64,000 nucleotides of DNA from Varroa destructor (taxonomy: Eukaryota; Arthropoda; Arachnida; Mesostigmata; Varroidae), in assembly GCF_002443255.2 (NCBI RefSeq), contig NW_019211458.1, positions 36,016,096 through 36,080,095 of the forward strand. The letters are read 5' to 3'. The first letter of the stretch is position 1. The number at the start of each line of letters is the position of its first letter. Shown here in pieces: positions 1-14,356 of this stretch. The notes under the pieces are model-generated. The model worked only from the letters and a program-made list of their open reading frames with translations. It was not told where the DNA came from and ran no database searches. The position numbers and the translations under genes were made by a program.

Positions 1-3000
1 TTCATTTTTGTAATAAGCAATATGGAATGATATGATGTATAATAATGATAATCAATTGCTGATCGATTATCATTACCAATTCTAAATGCCATATAGCTAT
101 TTTTCGAGCGACTGTAGATTAGTGGTATAGTAACTATTTTACGGCTTTTTGTTTCGTACACAAACTAGGATGTTCCATTTGCGTTTATGTTATGTGTATT
201 CTTTTGACTTATTGATTTTTAGACATCCCTCAAAACAGCCAGCTTATATACACTTTTTGATTCTGCAAATTTGCAAAATGGAAAAGTTTACGAACGAGAT
301 ACGTACTAATCCAACGGAGATATGCGATTCACATACATGAAATTGTACAAAAAACATAAGGGTAGTGCGCTAGAAAAACCCGAGAGCAAAACTGGAAGTC
401 GAAGTTGGTAATTTCCAGTCCCACATCTGCGTGTCATCAATGGAGATGCTTAATCATTTAAGTCATACATTAGTAGACTACACCTGTTTTTTTATTTTTT
501 TCAGGATTGTATTAGAAACAATGGATCGTAGATTCATATGATGTTATGTGAGGAGAATCATGCAACATTTACCTGTGATATATACAATCTAGGTAACTTA
601 ACAAAAACGATGTCTAAGCTTGTTTTTCTTAACACTTACAATCAGTTTGAAAAGGATGAGCCAGCAGCTTTTGTGGCCATCAGTGATAAAAACTAAATCT
701 TTAACGTCGCAGTATTTTTCAGAATTCACTAATACAATGTAAAGGACATTCGGCTTCGGGTTAAGCTCTCGCATTGGTGAGTTTAAGGAAGGAGTGATCG
801 AATTCTTCTGTACTACATTTCTCTACCTATACCAACTAGCCTAAGATTGCTTGATTGTCGTTGTTTGAACTGAGGCACTCCAGATGATACCTGTGTAAAA
901 CGATTATTACTTTCCTACTTGGCTAATAGGCACGAATGGACTAGCTGGGCCATTTTCTGGAAGCAAATTTAGTTCTACGGTTTTGTATTCGATGCATTTG
1001 TACGGCGACCGCCCCCTTGGCCTTCGCTTCATCGGCTTCTAAACACTAACACAAGTTCCTGATTTTGAAAACTCCTAAAGAAAAATAAGACATTATGGTT
1101 TACCAGCTTTCAATTTTAGTACACAGTTGTCTTGTGACAGTACGTATTTCAGTTAGTACTAATCGGCGCAAACAATACAATGTGTTCTCAAAACAGCGAA
1201 AAATCTCTGAAAAGAAGTACTACGTATCGTTCACGCTTTACGATTAAACTTATTTTGGAGGTGGGTATCGCTTTATAGATTGCCGTAAGTTACATAACAA
1301 TAATAACGAATAGATTTACAATCATTCCAAGAAATGTTGAAAAACTGCAACATCATGGACATTTTGTAGTAAGATGGTAGACTTATGATAAGAAACAAAC
1401 AAGCATACAGTACTTGAATCCGACTCTGTTATGTAATCGAAAGCCATTGACAAATTAGATTTGAGGCTGATTTTGTTAAAATTTGCGTTATATTGAAAAT
1501 TATTTTGTACATGCCGATAGTAAGTTTTGCTTTTGGCAACAAACCAAAAAATCTGAATTTGTCAGCAGTAGCTACAAATAAGGTCTGTAATCAAACAATA
1601 TTACAATAAAATACATAATAAATAATACAAAAAATATCAGAGAAATACAAGATCGGAAAGAGATCGTCGTTGCTCTATCTAGATCCTTTATAGGATGAGG
1701 TTCACGGAGTTGAAAGGGACAATTTTATGTAAACGTTAGGACACTGTGAAGTGGGATTTGCTTTCAACATGTAAAGTATTGCCTTACCATTGTACGTAAA
1801 CTCAATTAATATAGATAATTTCAGTTCCACTTCTGCATAAATATATACACAAATCCACAATCTGTGGGAAACGTACGATTACACTTCATTTTCAGTAATC
1901 ATAAAAATAGCTTAAATAGGTGTGCAATCTTTTCCCTACGCCAGTGCACGAACTTAACGATAGCGAAACTTTGTTAATTTTCTTTTCTGTTTACAGCAGT
2001 ATATGTATTTTGTAAAGACTCACATGCGCATGTGGCTTGTCCCCATTCGACTTTGAAAACAAGACGTTTCATTTTTAAAGACGGAACTGTAGAAAATAAA
2101 ATAGATATTGTACCACTACTTTCTTTGAAGCCAGATTAAGGAAAAGCAATAGTACAGTATCGTAAGCAACTGGAAATAACATTCAATCGAGCGTTATTTC
2201 CAGTTACTTTCATAAAAACAAAACTCGTTAAATATAATACGGCTAATCTAAATAGAAGTGATTTCTTTCTTGATATAAATCTCAATGTATATTCGACGTC
2301 AATTAAACGATTTAACTTAGTATTTTTTTAATGATATGCTGTTGCCTCAGACTCGATTCCAGTATTGTATGAAGCAAGGATGAAACACACCAAACCCTGT
2401 CTTCACTTGGGTACTCGATGCCTATCCTGTAGAAGCACCAATCTGCTATATATCTCCTACAGCAAACATCTGCAGCGAAGTATCAGCGAATATTAGCGAA
2501 AGTGGCTTCATGCATCCTTTCTGTCTAAACAGCTGGGACCATGCCAAATGTGGGAGCTATATTTTTTCGTAGAAGGCCGTTTACAGAGATATAATAGATC
2601 TAATTCAACGTTCACCAGAGACATTAGCGAAGCAGTCGCCTGTTTTTTCCTACCTCGTTTCATGTCTTATTATACTAGGCGTAGGCTGCTTTAATCATTT
2701 ATATGGTGCAATCCTTCATGAAATAAGTCTGAAGCATGCTTCCATTATCCGTCTTTTCGACGCAATCGACTTTTCAAAGTAAATCTATCTTACAAAATTT
2801 GATTAGGGTTGAAGCTAACCCATAGAACAACTTATTTAAGATTTGAATTAAATAAAATGTTTTGTTTTTCCGCCACCAAATAATAAATTGTTAATTTTCG
2901 ATAAATAATCCATTAGAGACCCTAATGCCGCTGGGAAGTAGGCCTATACAGGTTATAAATGATTCTGTACGAAGAAGCCAATTGGATTGGAGCGGTTAGA

Positions 3001-4041
3001 TATCTCTCGTTTTATCTTGGTCGAAAATTTCTTCAGCTCTTGAATGTTTTTTTATACAAAATAGATACTTATATACAAATAAGCAGCATATTTATTTGGA
3101 CTGCATAGTTGAATCTAATTGATTCCGTGGAACATCTGAAGCGAACTAGCCCATATTTTTAAAAACGGAACTGTTAGTGTTATATTATAAGAGTAACGCA
3201 TAATTTACTCGCGCTGCCTCTTGCAATAGGGCGATAATCCGCAGGAAAGCCTCGATATCCGAATATTAACGGCTGTTCTGCTGAAGGGACATTCCGTGAT
3301 AACCCAACGGCCCCGGATCATTATCAACCTGATTCACTAAAGGAAGAACATTTAGTGTAAATAAGTTTTAGCTCAGCGGAGAAGTACCTGCCGTTTAAAA
3401 TCCTTTAAGGATATTTGCCTTCGTAAATAATCTCCGTATGCATTTTCTCTATCCGGTATGTCATAGATTTATAATCCTTCTATGGTAAATAGTAACTACG
3501 TTCTGTAGAGCTATATAAAGTTGAAGTTTAAGTGGCCTAAGCACTGCCACGTTATAGGGTTGTAGCTTGTTCTAGCAGTGTAGAGGAAATTTAATAATGT
3601 AGACGCCATTTTCCAAAGCTACCTCGCTTGCATTCAGAACGATGTCGTTGTCAACCATTAACAGACATGATCTAGGGAAAGCGAATGGTCAAGATTAAAT
3701 ACTTAAGACGGTCTGCAAATACTTCTTTTGTGATACATTCGGGTGGGTTTGCAAAACCCTGGTTTTCAAAGGGTGCCTCTATTAGTTATTATGTACTCGA
3801 AAATGAGTATTGTAACAAAAATTACCCGTTTTTGTGATGTCAGGGGTTTCGCTCTTTTCAGTGCAGTTACTTTAGGTGAGACCATTAGCGTAAGAAAAAA
3901 CATTTCGTCTGCACTAAAGATATTTGAAGGGGTAAAGTTGAATGACTCCATCGCAGCCTTATGATTTTTGAGGAAAACTTTGGCCGCTAATTTAGTAGAG
4001 CTTATTGCGCGTTAAAAACACACCTTTTATGCTGCCGCAAG
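1..4041. other. AT-rich region without supported genes
   Basis: Only a 13-bp hairpin at 2161-2209 stands out. Open frames are short and not gene-like. Confidence 0.6.
2161..2209. repeat. Inverted repeat, 13-bp perfect core
   Basis: AACTGGAAATAAC at 2168-2180 is repeated in reverse complement at 2193-2205, with a 12-nt loop. Pairing continues imperfectly for several bases outward. Confidence 0.8.
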
Positions 4042-4141
4042 GAGCGTTCATCGTGCCCTGTTGGGAAAGCCACTTCCTTCGTGCAATCTAGCCATGATGC
4101 AAACTGTCCGGTACGTTTATGTTGAGTTGCTTGGCGAAATT
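4042..4141 (+). other. Candidate internal exon, unidentified gene
   Basis: The acceptor-like sequence CTTTTATGCTGCCGCAAG is followed by an open frame SVHRALLGKPLPSC, then MMQTVRYVYVELLGEI, ending at ATT|GTAAGTAAT, a near-perfect donor, with a stop six bases into the intron. The block is GC-richer than its flanks. No partner exons found and the product is not recognised; it may be a piece of an old mobile element. Confidence 0.3.
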
Positions 4142-7100
4142 GTAAGTAATTGACTTTGCCTCAAGCATACTACAAGCTTGCATGGTCCGTACGCATTGGG
4201 CAAGGGATGCTTCTAATGCGATCTCTTAATATGTCTCAATTACATAACACGAATGGACGCACAGATAGATAAGTGGAAAATCAAGTTTATTTAGAAGAGT
4301 TTCTCGAACAATTTTAATAGGAAATGAAAAGGCGCAAATTAAATAATAACTCATTGTATACATCTAAGAAAATACAATAGGAGAAACATGCGTGAAGAAG
4401 AATTACACTCAGAATTTACAGTTAGAGGATAGCTTTATGAGACGCTTCACGAAAGCAGCAATGCGTAGGGCTATTGTAAAATACGTATATATGGCAAAGA
4501 AGTATGCTCAAGACTAAGTACAGGAAAATCTCTCTGTGAAGTTACCGAAGCAGGCGCCAAGGGCAATGTATTGTGCGGTCTGCCGAAACCTTCGGATGCG
4601 CCGTGTATCTGGGTCAAATATGCTGCGATGTTCTCTGTTCCCAGTATAATACATAATACCCACAACTATATGTAGTATGAAATGCGAGTAATTTAAATTC
4701 TAGCAAGGCAAATTTAACAGTTAACATCGTCTACCGCCACTTGGGCAAAATGACTTTCCTTTCCTTCACATCATCATTTTTCCATACTGCACCAATGTAT
4801 AGATTCGTCTAGACTCTCCTTTGTCGCCATAATACTCTTTGCGGATCCTAGTCTTTCATATTTGGTTTTGGCAGCAGCCACAGATTTATGCCGGTATTTT
4901 CGGCCGTCACTTACATAAGGCCATGAGCGGTGAGGTTATATGCAGAGGCTTGAACGTTATCGCTTTTGTCTGTTTCCGCTACTGTTATCTGCTCGTCCTT
5001 CTGTGATGTTGTTTAGAAGTGCTTCTGTGTGTAATGAGGTTGTTTATGTTAATGGTCGATTTCTATAGACAGGTACATGATCTAATGATAGCGACTATTA
5101 ACAATAATATATCTTGTCTTTTACTCACTACTCGGCGGTTGATACCGTTTTTAGGTAGGCAATAAACGCTCTATTTGATAAAAATGTCACTTATGTTTAT
5201 TATCAGCAGACAGACACTGGAGTTTCTGAGACAAAAGTTGTCTAACTCAAACGTTGAGTACTCCTTTCTGAGGTATCATACTGGCAACGACATCTGTAAG
5301 GATGCCCCACCTTCTGCCATCGACGTTTTTGTGCTTCAAGGGTATTTCGTGTATACACCGTTGGACAATCTTACCCCATATTTACTCTAAATGAAATAAA
5401 TACATCGTCCATCAAACTAATTCGTGCTGTTATTCGTGAGATATTTTTTACATAAACTGAATAATGCCACGTTTTTGAATAAAAAAAAAATCAGGTACCC
5501 ATCACTTTTGGATACACTCAAGGAGACGTTCGATTGATGCACGGCAGCCTTATTAACCATGCTACTGAGATGCGGCCATTTATGGAATATGAGCCTGTTA
5601 TGATTATTTCATTTCAGGAAATCAATGAAAATTGAAAAGAAAACGATAGCATATGAATGAAAAAATTGAATTTTCAGTAGCACAAATGTTTACTGATGAA
5701 CGCTTTAGAGATTATCTATATTTGTGGGATAGTGGTGTTACCGCTATAGCTTTATACTACAGTGAGCGATGTCAATTTCTAAGTATGCATCCTCTGGGCA
5801 GACACAAGTATCAAACCCAACACACTATTCTAAGTGCTGAAGCCTCCCATTTAGGAAAAAATATGTTTTTCAAGAACACAATTCGTTTTCTACGAATCGA
5901 CAGGAAATACACACAAATTGCACCTACTACACAGGTCATGTGAACTCTTACCTTTTTATATTATATAATATTGTGCGATTGAAATCATTAAATATATATA
6001 ATCCGCTACCGAAAATGAGTCTATGGCGCCTGTTATCGACATGTTTTCAACAAACAAAATTTGATTCTTGATCAAACTCTGAATATTTTTGAGCCGTATG
6101 TCGGCTAGAACCGTACCACATTTTGGGTTACTCAATTTTTTCCAACCAAATTTCAAAAATTAAAATTACTATGGTTAAGTGTAGGTTTTTTTGCACTTTA
6201 AGGGAATATGTACTGAGCCACGAATAACCAAAATGATCAACCTGTTTTCTCCTAAAAAGCTGCTCTCTCCAGAAGTAACTCAAAGTAAATCACAAAAAAA
6301 TGCTGGGCTGTATTACATAATATTTACTCACTCATACACACATATATATATAATGCGACATACTAGTACGGGCACAAACGTGACTTGTTTGGGCGACACC
6401 TCGTTCTTATATTGCAAAAACCCTTTAGGATAACATTTATTAGTACGCCCCGTAGTACAACATATACGATGTATAGATAGAATTTAATTAACGTTGGAGA
6501 ACAATAGTTGCAGTATTTCCTATTTATCTTCAAAACATAGGACAAAAATTTTACTAGAACCTATTTCTATAAAATTTTTCTTTTGTCCAGCGACTGATTT
6601 TTCTGTACAAATATAATTAGTTACTCATAATTTAATTTCTTTCCCATATAACTTTCATAACTTATAGGTTAAACGAGTTTAAAACGGGATGTCCTTCCCA
6701 AAGATAAGTAAATTGTTGTAAGCTCTTCTAGTCGATAATATGGAAGAGTTTTCAGCTAATAGACTGTAATACTCCGCCATCCGGTGGCCAAGATTGTTCT
6801 CAACGGTTGCCAGGTGCAAATTGTGTTTCATATAACCCATAACGTAGTGTCTTAAAACCCAGCCCTACATGGACCATTCGGTTTTAATTCTGCGGATATG
6901 TGGTTGTGATCTTTTGTTGCCTTTCTTCTTAAATCTAGGACTATAAACCGGATACGCTTAGTTGTCTTATTTTATTTGAAAATAAGATTTTTTTTATTAA
7001 GCAAACGTATATGTATATATATGTTTTCCGAGTGCATAATTGTGCGGTACATAAGATTGGTATATGGACTTTGTCACCTTTATGGTCCAACTCTCCGAAA

Positions 7101-8906
7101 GAAGAGAATGCTCGCTTTCTCGAGATAAATTATATTAACTTCAAGATGAAGTAAATTTATAAAAGCTAAACAGAATTATCACAGGAAACACAGAATTATC
7201 AAACTTAACAGCTTTGTTATTACCAATCTTAATTACTCTCAGCCTCGCTTGATTGTTTAGGGAGTGTAACACATTTAAATACTTAAATCCGATGCTAGAT
7301 AAATAAATGTTAGCTTGGATAAAGACAGGAAAATCTGGGAAGTCACTACCTATGAACAGTACAGTAGAGCATCAATCCGTTTTCATATATATATACTTTT
7401 TTCTTATCTATGTATATATATAAGAAAAAAGTCAAAGCTCTCGAGCCTAATAGTTCTGTCAGACATGAAGATCGCTATCTAGGAGACAGACGAATTATAC
7501 CGCTACATTCGCAGTAGGTGAGAGCATTGCTGGCACTAGATGAAGGTATGCATTGAATGCTATGAAACAATTATAATTACGATTGTGAAAGTGACCGTTG
7601 TCCATGTGGAACTATACCAAGTAAATTTTATTACCAGTAAAGCGTTCCATTCTAATAGGACAGATATATGAGGATGTACCAGGATGAATAGAAAACTCGG
7701 GGACAGCTTCACTTAACAAACGACCAGTTTAGATTTTTCCGCATAGCTTAGATGGCCGGTAACTCTGTGTCAAACCGACAATTCTCTGTGTCAAACGTAC
7801 GTCTCCTCATAGTAGTCCAAACTATGAATGTCGCCCTGAACCCATTCCTCACTTTGTTTGTCGTTTGGCAGCTTCACTCTGCCCTTTCCGCCGATGCTAC
7901 CTCCCTACGCACATAACACGTGATCATCTGCCTGAACGTACGTGCACTTATGAGGCTAGGCAGTAATACTTTGCGGTTGACAGAAATATAGATTACTCTT
8001 AAGTTCATAACCAGGAATGTTCGTTTTGTTAGGAATACATTAGATAAACAGAACATTTTCTGTGCACCATGCACTTACCTTCGCCTTTCTTTTGATTTTA
8101 TGTGCATTTTTACGAGATCGGATTACGTCGAGATATATGTTTGTGGTAAAGGTTGGGCTTTCATTTGCTGCAGCGTGCGAACCGTTCCTGGCTTATGCGC
8201 TTGATAACTAAACAGCCACCAATACTTGAGCACAGGATCAGCATGCGTCGCTTCATTTCCTTTTTGATGGTGGAAAACGAATCTTCCAAAAATTGCCCAA
8301 TTTTAGATTGAAAACATCCACGTTGGCAGATTATTACGGTTTCGCAATATGTGTGGGGCAATACAAGACCCTTCTCCCCCCCCCCTCTTAAGAGACAAAC
8401 AAACGAAAACTGAAGTTGAAGCTGGCAAACTTATTAAGCCATCCGTAAAACAATCATAAATCTTTGCCTTTATGACAGTTTTTCCCCACGTACCCCCCGT
8501 ATTCCGATAATATCGGCAAATAGTGCTACGTTTTGACTTTTTAGATTGTTAAGCGAGTGTGCAGATTACTTTGGTTTATAAGGACCTATTAAGCCAGATA
8601 CATCTTGAAAGACTGTTATAAACATTTTTTTAATAGTACTTCATAGCGTTTCCGACCGAAGACAAATTAACCCGGAAGGTGAACATAGAAATCAAACGGC
8701 TCTCATCAGATTATTTGTTCTAGCGCCATTTGCCAATCTTTCTATTTTGTGTAATTTCAAATAATACCGTAATCTGAGCAGGTCTAAACAATGGCGAAGA
8801 TCCCTTCAAAATGGCTGATACAACTGAATAACTGAAGTAGTAGTCAACAATGGGCTGCAGTCGAGTGCACTGATAAACTCATTTCAGTGGTTTACGTGCG
8901 AATATA
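4142..8906. other. AT-rich region without supported genes
   Basis: It holds one hairpin (7395-7432). A block at 4500-4660 is open in several frames, and a minus-strand 66-codon frame at 8161-8361 is followed by a GTAAGTGC donor at about 8079. None is strong enough to call. Confidence 0.55.
7395..7432. repeat. Inverted repeat, 13-bp arms in AT-rich DNA
   Basis: ACTTTTTTCTTAT at 7395-7407 and its exact reverse complement at 7420-7432, with a 12-nt AT loop. It is flanked by (TA)n, so it may be a by-product of repeat slippage. Confidence 0.75.
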
Positions 8907-9182
8907 ATGTTTTCTTTGCCGTCAGCCCCAACTCCTGTATTTATGCCTCTGGAGAAACGACGTCATGACCCGACCACAAGACCCAGACAAAAACCTCGAA
9001 AACACACTCAAAGTACGCAAGCGACCGAATTAGATTTATACGGAGTTAAATGTTTATATTTAAAAAGAAAACAGTTTTTTTTTTATGTCATACAGAGCGT
9101 GTATATATATGGCACTCTGAAGGAACTGACGAATACGCAGGAAATCAGTGAGCTTTCGTTTTTTTGGGCAAATATTTACTGA
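8907..9182 (+). CDS. Unidentified 91-codon ORF
   Basis: The ATG at 8907 begins MFSLPSAPTPVFMPLEKRRH, then a basic Thr/Gln/Arg-rich section. The first 50 codons are GC-richer than the AT-rich tail, so if it is real the tail may be read-through into an intron. Not recognised. Confidence 0.18.
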   Translation: MFSLPSAPTPVFMPLEKRRHDPTTRPRQKPRKHTQSTQATELDLYGVKCLYLKRKQFFFYVIQSVYIYGTLKELTNTQEISELSFFWANIY

Positions 9183-12100
9183 CTAAAAACTACGGTCTTA
9201 AAAGTTCTATAGATATTCCTCGTTATAAAGTTTTTATTTCAACTTATTATCGTTTTAAACTTTCTCTACAGGTTTTCAAGGTGAAAACTTATTGTGGTAT
9301 CAGACTAGCGCAAATGGGGTATTTTGGATTTGTTGCGGAACCGAAAAAATTGCAAAATGCTCTTTTAATTGTCAAAAAATGTTCTATGTATCGCTGACTC
9401 ATCGAACACATGGAATAGAACTGTGCAGCATTTTTTTAAGTCTTTTAAAGCTTGAAATAGCATCGTTTGGCTTGCTTAAAATGTATATATTCAAACACCT
9501 TTCTCTAGATGTAATACACACACTGTTAGGTACGGTAAACCTCATGATGATCATTACGCAATTAATTGGACTGGCCAGATTAGCAGATTCGGTTTCTTCT
9601 AAAATCATGTTTACGAAAAAAAAAAGGTGAGGCGACCCCTCCAATGCGCGTACGATTTTTATCCGAGTACGGCTTCTGGATTCACAACTACTGTAAAAAC
9701 CCATCTATGAGATCAAACCTCCGACTGGGAAACGTATTAGTAAGTCACTCGATGAAAAAAGGCTGAGCGTGTAAAAATACCTAAAAATAAAGCCAGTCTT
9801 CAATAGCGATCCAGAAGTAGTATTGGATCTTACTAAACTATGCACGGCCAGAGTGCGAAGACCTAAGGATAATGCAATCCTTTTGTTAAGTATCGTATAT
9901 TGTGAGAGATGAAAAACAATTTTATTGATCATATGATAGTGTTTGTATTACAAGTTCAATACAGTCCGAAGGAAAAATGTGCCGATCCACTGCTTCTAAA
10001 TTAGCAGCGCTCCCATATGACATTTGAGTTATCTCTCGTCAGAAGCTCATCTAAGTTTCATAGGGACTTTTGACTGCTGACAGCTGGTTCATGCAGCAGC
10101 TTCCAAAAAAGACGTTAAAATAAATTTAATGAGAGTTTCTTTCTTGATAGCTTTGGAAATAAGGACTGTAACCTAACGATATGTAACTGAACGCTTAAAG
10201 ATAATGAACGTAGATATTATCATTACGAATACTGAATCAGATCGTAGATACGGATAGGGCAGTATTTTCATGTATAAGCGTAGTTTAATTGTATGGCTGT
10301 CTGAAAAATTGTTCGCAAATTTGTTATTGCGGGAGAGTTCGACTTCAAAAATCATACAAGATTTGCAGTTCAACTTATATAATTTCAAGCTCGTTTCCTT
10401 GCTGTAAAAAGCATGTGGGTGGGAATCGTGCCTCATGCAGATGTCTTCAGTGCTTAACTGATGCGATTTATTGTGACTATTTTTTCACTCACTGGAAGGG
10501 TTATCTGTAGCACCTTGGAAAAACACTCTATCCCTAAACGAAGTAAGATCTTATTAACTGAATTGTGTTCTTCTGTGACGCCGTCTAAATGTTTGAGCTA
10601 CAGTTTGTAGCTATTCATTGCGGGATGTTCAATTCAAATCTGGAAAGGACGACGTGAGTCTTCGTAAATCTTAAGGTTATTAATGAATAATGCATCTTAA
10701 CTATCTCGGTAGAGATGCCCTTGACCAGCTATTTAAGTGAAGTTAACTGCTCTGTGTATTGGTAGTTTCTCAGCCAAAAGCGTGCCTTTCAAGGCCTGTT
10801 TCGAAAAGCATTCTTTAACTTTGTGAAAAACCTTTTGATATGAAGATAGATACCGAATGATCCTTTATGCAGGAATAGTGAGAAATGTAATAACGACTGA
10901 ATAGCGTTCATGAGAGAAAAAATATTGGTATGTCCGTATTCGTTAAGTTTTGCTCGAGTACGCCATTGCAAAAATATAAATTTGACTCATATTTGGGCTG
11001 TTGACGATTCGAAAGCCCCAAAAATATAAAAGTACAGATAATGTAAATGTCCAGTAAAGAATAACATCAGTGTTTTGGGGATTGAGCAATAGGTCATGGA
11101 TTAACTCGTTCTCAAAATAAGTGCTAATTTCAGCACCGAGCCTTCCGCACTAAGACCTTTAGAAATGAGTTTTCTGTCATTTTTAATAGTCTATTAGTCT
11201 ATTCGGTGTGGTCCATTCTGGGACCAAGTTGGGGTAGAAATTTTCCGAGATAATTTTGCGTCCACATAGCGTAGCGCAGACCGTCAATTGTAACCTAAAG
11301 AGCTTCTAATTTTGCGAATGATGCTTTAAGCATAAAGCCCTTGACGGTATCTTCGTTTAGGTCATACTCATAACAAAGTAACATTGTGGTCTGGTTTCCT
11401 GAAAACAAACTAAATCTAGATTTCTTAATTTGGCCGTTAGTAGTACTATTATGAAGCAAGCTAAATGGGTCAGACTTATCTGAGTATATTATTAGATACG
11501 GTTGTCTCTGTTTACTGATTCATCCATCAACTGTCTTGTTACGCAGACGGGTGCTGAGAGCTGAATTCAGCAAGAATTCCCCATATCTGACGAGTATATT
11601 TCTTGGCTTACTAATATCATCGTTTAAAGCTCAAACTACATCCGTTTGGGCTTACTGTACGCCACTTTATGTCATATACACACTGATAACTATTTCTATT
11701 GAGATATAATTTTAGTAACGTATACAGTTGCAATATTTTGCTTTTGTTGNNNNNNNNNNNNNNNNNNNNNNNNNTCATTTTTACTAATTTCTTATGTCTA
11801 TTTCAAATGTGCTAATATGTTTCGAAGACTGCTGCACAATCATTCAAAGTAACCATCAACGTCTAGATCACGATTCCTCGTAAATTATGTGAAGTTAATT
11901 CGTTCGGTACCCCAAGATATTTTCTCTCAATAATTGCATTTAGGGTTTTTCTTAGATCCGCCAATCTACAATTCGTCTTCATGTCAGTTTGTGCTGTCCG
12001 CTACACAACAGCCATTCTGTGCTGAAATCACTATTGGCCACAATGCAGACGCACATTTTTCCCACGCCAAATATATTTCTATTTACTGTTAATCGCTATT

Positions 12101-12489
12101 TATTTTCTAAAACAGAATGCAATATTTCTCGTTCCATAAACGGTTTTCTATATGATCATAATGACACCTATTATTTTTACTGTGTGTTGCGCCGTTAGAT
12201 GGGGAAACGGGGAATGATGGTCAGTCTCAACGATTCTTTTACTACTAACATTATTTCTAATTGCAGTAGTTATAAATAAGGCTATAAAAAATACCCTACA
12301 TTTGACGGTGATAACAGTAATATCATTACGCATCGTTATTATCTTCGTTGACACCATCATTATTTTATGTGATGTTTCATAATATGCGTACTGTAATAAT
12401 AGCTTATATCATTACTATTGAAGAGAATAACTTAGCTTACACACTTAACTTGCATGTAAAGAGAAGAGAGAAATGAAATAAGCACGGGG
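9183..12489. other. AT-rich region without supported genes, contains the assembly gap
   Basis: Overlapping short frames at 9160-9700 are chance-like. Nothing else seen. Confidence 0.55.
11750..11774. other. Assembly gap (25 N)
   Basis: Run of 25 unresolved bases. The true size is unknown, and no feature should be drawn across it. Confidence 1.
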
Positions 12490-13081
12490 GAGGAGGGGGG
12501 GGGGAGTGGGTGGGTCAACTCCTCACAGAAGTGCTATACAAACAGCAACGCGGGCCGAGGGGACGTCACCGTGAAACTCGGTTCGCTGCGGACAGATGCT
12601 AGACATTAGATAAGCCCAAACAGGATCAACAAAGCCGCCGATTATTGTACAGCGTCGACGACAGCCGGCCCTTTTTTCCATCTTTTTCACTTTCTCCCTT
12701 CGGATGTTTTTCGTCATAGACGCGAACTTGACGATCCATTTAAAATGTCTAACAAACAGCGAGAAACAAGCTCCATTTTTCCCGCGTTCCGTTCTTGCCT
12801 ATCTGATAACGAAGTAACTAGAGAAAAACAGTTTGCCATTGATCCGTTTAGCTGTACCATAGAGATTCATTACTGCTACTTCGTCTGTAGCTATCGGTTC
12901 ATAGCGAAATACGTGTGTAGCTCACCTACAAGGCGGCTGTTAGGGCGTCTATATGCGTACTATCCACATTTACGGAGAGCCATCGTTCAGACAGTCTTTG
13001 CGTGTAATTCGCGTATTAGCAGATTTGGTTGCAGCATGTTCGCTGCTGCATTGTACAGTACATTGAAAAGGGGCTGAGGGC
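12490..13081 (+). other. GC-rich block with 110-codon ORF and strong donor
   Basis: The ATG at 12745 has a good context (aaaATGtc) and begins MSNKQRETSSIF; the frame runs 110 codons to a TGA at 13075-13077. A GGGC|GTAAGTAT donor lies four bases after the stop. A second reading uses TTAGCAG at about 13020 as acceptor and gives a short exon IWLQHVRCCIVQYIEKGL in another frame. I cannot choose between a small gene, a 5' UTR exon and chance. The product is not recognised. Confidence 0.25.
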
Positions 13082-14356
13082 GTAAGTATCCATGCCTGCT
13101 TCGTATCCCAAATATTCTTTCATCGTCGCCAATACTCGTAAAGAAGCACAGGTTGAGTCATATATAAATTAATGGGGAGATTTCAGACACGCTAATCCGT
13201 TCGCTAAATAAGAACCGAATACCGAATATAATAATAATATAATGTCTGATAACTGCTAATAATATGACAGCCGCAAAATACGAGCAAATTTTTACCTTAT
13301 AACTAATAGCATATTTGTTTTAAGTATTCTTAACACCGTTATTTCTTACGTAGTTTGAGGATGGTTGTTATTATTATTGTCAGCAGTAAAAATCAAAAAT
13401 CTATTCTCTTTCTAAGACCAAACCAAGAAAATTCAGCTAGGGCCGTCCTACTCTAGCTTTTGGGGGTAGTACTAGATAGCTGTTGAACTCGCGTGAGAGG
13501 TCATTATTAGTGGCGGTCGTGCGCATCACAACGCGCCCAAATTAACGTGGTTTCTCTTCCATATCTTTCTGGTTTTGCTGAAATCTTCCATGCTCACCCC
13601 CCTCAGATGCGGTCTGTCATGCCGCAACTCAGTAACCATCAAGAAGTCCGTTTGCGCCAATTAACTTCCTCCTGTAAACGATTCACAAGGTCTGCTTTTT
13701 ATTTTTGAGTTCAATTTCTTTTTACTTTTCATTGAATGTTCGCCCTGATTAGGTTTACGAATATCCTCTCGTAGGAGCCTAAGTCAGCTTTTTGCTGGGT
13801 GCTCTATAGCCATGGCGCCGACAACCTGTTCTTAGCGGGTGATATGTGCAACACAGCTGATGGGGGAAATATTTAGTACATAGTAATTTGTTTTTCCCAT
13901 TTTCATTCGTCCTGTCATCATTATCATCCGTCTTCAGCATCGTCATTAGTTTGTTCCATATTCTCCTCTTCCTTCATGTGTGAAAATTATTTTAAATTCT
14001 TGTTACTTATTAATATTATTATTATGATTATAATTATCATTATTATCATTATTATTATTATTTCCTTCCTTCACTTACTTGTGTCTGTACAGTTTTTCAT
14101 TAGTTTTACTTTCGTTCGCATAATCATGTTGTGCTGATAACGACTTCTTCTATTCATCAGCCATTAGGCCCCCCGTCAAGCTTAGAGCGAGGCCCTCGAG
14201 TCTGGCCTCTGTTGGGCCCTCTTAGGCAATCAACTCATCTCGGCGACCACGGAGCAGGCCGTTCTCCCGTATTCTCTCTCCCTCTATTATTTCTATTTCT
14301 GGCTGTTTTAGTTTTCTGATGTTTCGTATAATGTTCATGTTCTTTGTTGATGTTAG
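13082..14356. other. Intergenic region
   Basis: It contains an ATT microsatellite and a GC-richer patch at 14160-14260. The patch's minus strand has Arg/Gly-rich open stretches broken by TGA codons. No supported gene. Confidence 0.5.
14008..14065. repeat. (ATT)n-type microsatellite
   Basis: Imperfect ATT/ATC trinucleotide array. A similar one lies at 27248-27290. Confidence 0.8.

Noticed and set aside
3766..3964. Paired ORFs on both strands
   Set aside because: Short, complementary, no motif.
9164..9704. Overlapping ORFs of 77-112 codons on both strands
   Set aside because: AT-rich, mutually overlapping, without splice sites or recognisable motifs.
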